Assembly (NCBI GenBank): GCA_002482405.1
Contig: DLFX01000075.1
Location: 9,804 to 17,738, forward strand
Reading direction: 5' to 3'
Source of the DNA: Firmicutes bacterium UBA7709
Lineage (GTDB): Bacteria; Bacillota_A; Clostridia; Peptostreptococcales; Anaerovoracaceae
Length of the DNA: 7,935 nucleotides
This document shows positions 5,492 to 7,935 of the stretch, one piece after another. Both the position numbers and the translations under genes were made by a program. A model generated the notes under the pieces. That model searched no databases. It was not told the origin of the DNA and saw nothing but the letters and a program-made list of their open reading frames with translations. Each line of letters starts with the position of its first letter. Positions within the stretch are counted from its first letter, which is position 1.

Positions 5492-5521
5492 TTGACTTTG
5501 TTCCAAAATGGGGCGTATAAT
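5492..5521 (+). promoter_or_regulatory. sigma-A promoter of the argCBD operon
   Basis: TTGACT (5492-5497) and TATAAT (5516-5521) are separated by 18 bp, a near-consensus promoter. The start of transcription is expected near 5528. The tandem ARG boxes lie directly upstream. Confidence 0.85.
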
Positions 5522-5568
5522 AGTAGAAATGCAATTTTGAAGAGGAGTTTTTTGAGCGCAGGATTCGG

Positions 5569-5575
5569 GAAGGAG
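5569..5575 (+). promoter_or_regulatory. ribosome binding site deciding the GTG start of argC
   Basis: GAAGGAG stands 8 nt before GTG at 5584. No in-frame ATG exists nearby, and the conserved KVFIDGQEG block begins three residues after this start. Confidence 0.85.
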
Positions 5576-5583
5576 CAGGCGGA

Positions 5584-6525
5584 GTGGGATATAAAGTTTT
5601 TATTGACGGACAGGAAGGAACCACAGGTTTAAAGATACGAAAACGCCTGCAGGACAGAGAGGACCTCGAGGTGCTTTTCATCGCCGGGCCCGACCGGAAG
5701 GATGTGGAAGCGCGGCTTGAGATGATGAAAAAGGCGGACATTTCGTTCCTGTGCCTTCCGGACGCCGCCTCCAAAGAAATTGCCGCAAGGGCGGATAAGG
5801 ACCGCAGAATCCTGGATACCTCCACTGCCCATAGGACCGATTCGGGCTGGATTTACGGATTTCCGGAGCTTTCCGAAACCCAAAGCGAAAAGATCAGGGG
5901 TTCAAACCGGGTAGCCGTTCCGGGCTGCCATGCGACAGGTTTTATCGCGCTGGTGAAGCCGTTGATTTCCCTGAAGATCATAGACAGAGACTATCCGCTG
6001 CTCTGCCATTCCCTCACCGGATACAGCGGCGGCGGAAAAAGCATGATCTCCCTCTACGAAGGAGATCGCACAGATCCGTTGTATGACAGCCCAAGACAGT
6101 ATGGACTTGATCAGAACCATAAGCACCTGCCGGAGATGATCTCCGCAACAGGGGCCGGATATCCGCCGGCCTTTCACCCCATCGTCGCCGATTATTACTG
6201 CGGGATGATGGTTACCGTAACGCTTCACCGCAGGCTGATGAACAAAAAACTGAAGCCGGAGCAGCTTCGACAGGCCCTTGAGGAATATTATCAAAACCGG
6301 CCGGTGATCCGGGTAAAAGGAACCGACGAGGGTTCCGAGGGCGGGTTCATGGCGGCCAACGCCCTTGCGGACACAGACGGGATGGAGCTCCGCGTTTTGG
6401 GGAATCAGGATGTGATAACCCTCGCCGCCCGATACGACAATTTGGGCAAGGGGGCGTCGGGGGCCGCGATCCAGTGCATGAACATCATGCTGGCTCTGCC
6501 CGAAGAGAAAGGATTGGTTTTATGA
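5584..6525 (+). CDS. argC: N-acetyl-gamma-glutamyl-phosphate reductase, short (type 2) form
   Basis: ArgC reduces N-acetylglutamyl 5-phosphate with NADPH to N-acetylglutamate 5-semialdehyde, the third step of arginine synthesis. The 313-residue protein starts with KVFIDGQEGTTGLKIRKRL, the nucleotide-binding opening typical of the shorter, uncommon ArgC form (about 310 residues, as opposed to about 345 for the common one). The catalytic Cys is C115 in VPGCHATGF. Further family blocks are LDTSTAHR (78-84), SLTGYSGGGKSMI and the NHKHLPEM stretch ahead of the conserved GAGYPPAFHPIVADYY. The start is GTG with a good ribosome binding site. It is the first gene of the arginine operon, preceded by ARG boxes, and its TGA overlaps the argB ATG. 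The reading frame is intact. Confidence 0.95.
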   Translation: MGYKVFIDGQEGTTGLKIRKRLQDREDLEVLFIAGPDRKDVEARLEMMKKADISFLCLPDAASKEIAARADKDRRILDTSTAHRTDSGWIYGFPELSETQSEKIRGSNRVAVPGCHATGFIALVKPLISLKIIDRDYPLLCHSLTGYSGGGKSMISLYEGDRTDPLYDSPRQYGLDQNHKHLPEMISATGAGYPPAFHPIVADYYCGMMVTVTLHRRLMNKKLKPEQLRQALEEYYQNRPVIRVKGTDEGSEGGFMAANALADTDGMELRVLGNQDVITLAARYDNLGKGASGAAIQCMNIMLALPEEKGLVL

Positions 6526-7412
6526 CGGAGGCAAAAGCGCTTGCCGAGGCGCGGTCCTACATACGGACGGTTGACGAAGCCGCTCTGGGGAAATACGCCG
6601 GCAAAACCGTTCTGATCAAATACGGCGGCAACGCGATGACCAACGAAACGCTGAAAAAGGCGGTCATGAAGGATGTCGTGCTCCTGGCCCGGCTGGGCAT
6701 AAAGGCGGTATTAGTTCACGGAGGCGGGCCTGAAATCAGCAATATGCTGAAAATCATGGGCAAGGAGACGAGATTTATAGACGGCCTCCGGTACACCGAT
6801 GCGGAAACGGCGGAGGTGGCGGCGATGGTCCTGGCGGGAAAGGTGAACAAGGGCCTCGTCTCGCTGATTCAACAGCAGGGGGGAAGGGCGATAGGTCTTT
6901 GCGGTCTGGACGGCGGCATGCTCCATGTGAAGAAGCTGCAAAGCGGGATCGATCTGGGATTTGTGGGAGAGATCACAAAGGTGGATATCAGGCCCATCGC
7001 CATGGCTCTGGATAACGGGTTTATTCCCGTCATCGCCACAGTGGGTGCTGATGCGGCCTGTCAGATATACAATATCAACGCGGATACGGCGGCTGCCGCA
7101 ATCGCAGGGGCGCTGAAAGCGGAAAAGCTGATTTTCATGACCGACGTGAAAGGGCTTCTGCAGGAAAAGGACAGGGAGGAGACGCTGATTTCAAGGGTCG
7201 GCGTAGGAGAGATTCCGGAGCTTGTGGAAGCAGGAATCATTTCCGGGGGTATGATCCCGAAGCTCCAAAGCTGCGTTGAAGCGATCAAAGGCGGCGTCAG
7301 GGAAGCGGCAATCATCGACGGCAGGGCCGGACATTCCATTCTCATGGAACTGCTTTCCGGAGAACGGACCGGAACGCTGTTGTATCAAGATTATCAGGAT
7401 CGAATCGATTGA
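6522..7412 (+). CDS. argB: acetylglutamate kinase
   Basis: ArgB phosphorylates N-acetylglutamate with ATP, the committed step of arginine synthesis. I place the start at ATG 6522, overlapping the argC stop as ATGA with AAAGGA 8 nt upstream. The in-frame ATG 48 nt earlier lies within argC and would add an atypical His/Arg-rich extension. The 296-residue amino acid kinase shows LIKYGGNAM (K33), VLVHGGGPEI (HGGGP at 66-70), the substrate Arg in GLRYT (R90), PVIATVGAD and NINADTAAAAIAGAL (N186), MTDVKGLL and GGMIPKL (K247). GLCGLDGG replaces the more common GLSGKDGG; similar forms are familiar in Clostridia. The N-terminal helix ahead of KYGG and the C-terminal ELLSGERTGTLL resemble arginine-inhibited hexameric kinases, so feedback control is likely but inferred. 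Translation is probably coupled to argC. Confidence 0.97.
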   Translation: MTEAKALAEARSYIRTVDEAALGKYAGKTVLIKYGGNAMTNETLKKAVMKDVVLLARLGIKAVLVHGGGPEISNMLKIMGKETRFIDGLRYTDAETAEVAAMVLAGKVNKGLVSLIQQQGGRAIGLCGLDGGMLHVKKLQSGIDLGFVGEITKVDIRPIAMALDNGFIPVIATVGADAACQIYNINADTAAAAIAGALKAEKLIFMTDVKGLLQEKDREETLISRVGVGEIPELVEAGIISGGMIPKLQSCVEAIKGGVREAAIIDGRAGHSILMELLSGERTGTLLYQDYQDRID

Positions 7413-7435
7413 ATATTTATTAAAGGTAAAGATAT

Positions 7436-7441
7436 AGGGGG
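7436..7441 (+). promoter_or_regulatory. ribosome binding site deciding the GTG start of argD
   Basis: AGGGGG stands 7 nt before GTG at 7449. No in-frame ATG is available before the conserved region, and the gap from the argB stop is 36 nt with no terminator. Confidence 0.65.
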
Positions 7442-7448
7442 CATCATT

Positions 7449-7935
7449 GTGAACAGTTCAGAAATCAAGGAAAGAGACAGACGGTATGTCTTAGGGACTT
7501 ACGCGAGAAACGATCTCTGCATCGTCAAGGGGTCCGGCGCAGCGTGCTATTCCCCGGAAGGAAAGAAGTACATCGATTTTTCGTCAGGGATAGGCGTGAA
7601 CTCCCTGGGGTATTCCGACAGAGGCTGGATCAAAGCGGTGACGGAACAGCTGGAAAAGGTGCAGCACAGCTCAAACCTGTTCTATACTGAGCCCTGCGGG
7701 GAACTGGCTGAAATGCTGATCAAAAGGACCGGCTACGACAAGGCCTTCTTCTGCAATTCCGGCGCGGAGGCCAACGAGGGAGCCATAAAAGCGGCCAGAA
7801 AATACAGCCGCATGAAATACGGAGAGGGCAGATACGGGATCATAACCATGAGGGATTCCTTTCACGGCCGAACCATGGCAACCATTACCGCCACGGGACA
7901 GGACAATTATCATCAATATTTCGATCCCTTCGTAG
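7449..7935 (+). CDS. argD: acetylornithine aminotransferase, N-terminal part (3' partial)
   Basis: ArgD is a pyridoxal phosphate class III aminotransferase that converts N-acetylglutamate semialdehyde plus glutamate to N-acetylornithine. The frame is open from GTG 7449 to the window end, giving 162 residues of an expected 390-400. Seen are the opening block YVLGTYARNDLCIVKGSGA, the FSSGIGVNSLGYSD segment, HSSNLFYTEP, the cofactor phosphate-binding loop FCNSGAEANEGAIKAARK and the SFHGRTMAT motif. The PLP lysine lies beyond the window. It follows argB by 36 nt in the same operon. Ornithine aminotransferases share this fold, but the position behind argC and argB makes the acetylornithine assignment secure. 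A dual role in lysine synthesis (succinyl-diaminopimelate) is possible, as in some bacteria. Confidence 0.95.
   Translation, partial: MNSSEIKERDRRYVLGTYARNDLCIVKGSGAACYSPEGKKYIDFSSGIGVNSLGYSDRGWIKAVTEQLEKVQHSSNLFYTEPCGELAEMLIKRTGYDKAFFCNSGAEANEGAIKAARKYSRMKYGEGRYGIITMRDSFHGRTMATITATGQDNYHQYFDPFV

Larger units (their letters stand above)
5176..5583. other. divergent spacer between spoIIID and argC
   Basis: No credible gene is present in about 400 bp. From the left it contains the spoIIID leader, a sigma-E-like promoter (minus, 5291-5319), GC-rich inverted repeats (5356-5404) lying outside both predicted transcripts, two ARG boxes (5450-5483), the argC promoter (5492-5521) and a leader of about 56 nt. 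Short open frames here have atypical composition, no matching ribosome binding sites and no recognisable motifs. Confidence 0.6.

Noticed and set aside
5176..5583. T-box or other known riboswitch ahead of argC
   Set aside because: I found no T-box core (AGGGTGGNACCGCG) and no other riboswitch core I could recognise. The ARG boxes explain control.
5552..5632. TTG-started 26-codon frame in the argC leader
   Set aside because: It has an AGAGGAG-like site before it, but it overlaps argC out of frame and encodes nothing recognisable. Chance is likely.
6474..6521. Upstream in-frame ATG as start of argB
   Set aside because: It would add 16 residues (MHEHHAGSARRERIGF) encoded within argC. The ATG at 6522 overlapping the argC stop fits operon coupling and family length.

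Overview
The window looks like ordinary chromosome from an anaerobic, endospore-forming member of the Clostridia (Firmicutes). The evidence is a clear spoIIID sporulation regulator, a small single-cluster ferredoxin, a rubredoxin-type oxidoreductase, strong AGGAGG-type ribosome binding sites, and ARG boxes of the Bacillus/Clostridium type. Coding DNA is moderately GC-rich and the intergenic DNA is distinctly AT-rich. No mobile element, CRISPR array, tRNA or rRNA gene was seen.

Left part (1-1500). The 3' end of a patatin-like phospholipase gene (+) converges on a 4Fe-4S ferredoxin gene (-). Between them lie about 320 bases with a cluster of DnaA-box-like 9-mers (two perfect), a 12-bp palindrome and a bidirectional terminator hairpin. 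A small cupin gene (-) follows the ferredoxin gene and is divergent from pyrG.

Middle (1500-4930). A 400-bp divergent spacer carries operator-like repeats and a candidate sigma-A promoter. It is followed by pyrG (CTP synthase) and, 16 nt later, a gene fusing a rubredoxin-like domain to an FAD/NAD(P)H oxidoreductase. The pair probably forms one transcript. It ends at a strong hairpin that also serves spoIIID arriving from the other strand.

Right part (4927-7935). spoIIID (-) is divergent from an arginine biosynthesis operon, argC-argB-argD (+); argD is cut by the window end. The 400-bp spacer holds a sigma-E-like promoter for spoIIID, two tandem ARG boxes and a near-consensus sigma-A promoter for argC. 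ArgB phosphorylates N-acetylglutamate, ArgC reduces the product to the semialdehyde, and ArgD transaminates it to N-acetylornithine. The ARG boxes suggest ArgR/AhrC control by arginine. argJ, often between argC and argB in Firmicutes, is absent here, and ArgC is of the shorter, less common type.

I found no convincing new multi-gene system. The items most worth a second look are the DnaA-box cluster, the rubredoxin-reductase fusion behind pyrG, and the regulatory architecture of the two divergent spacers.
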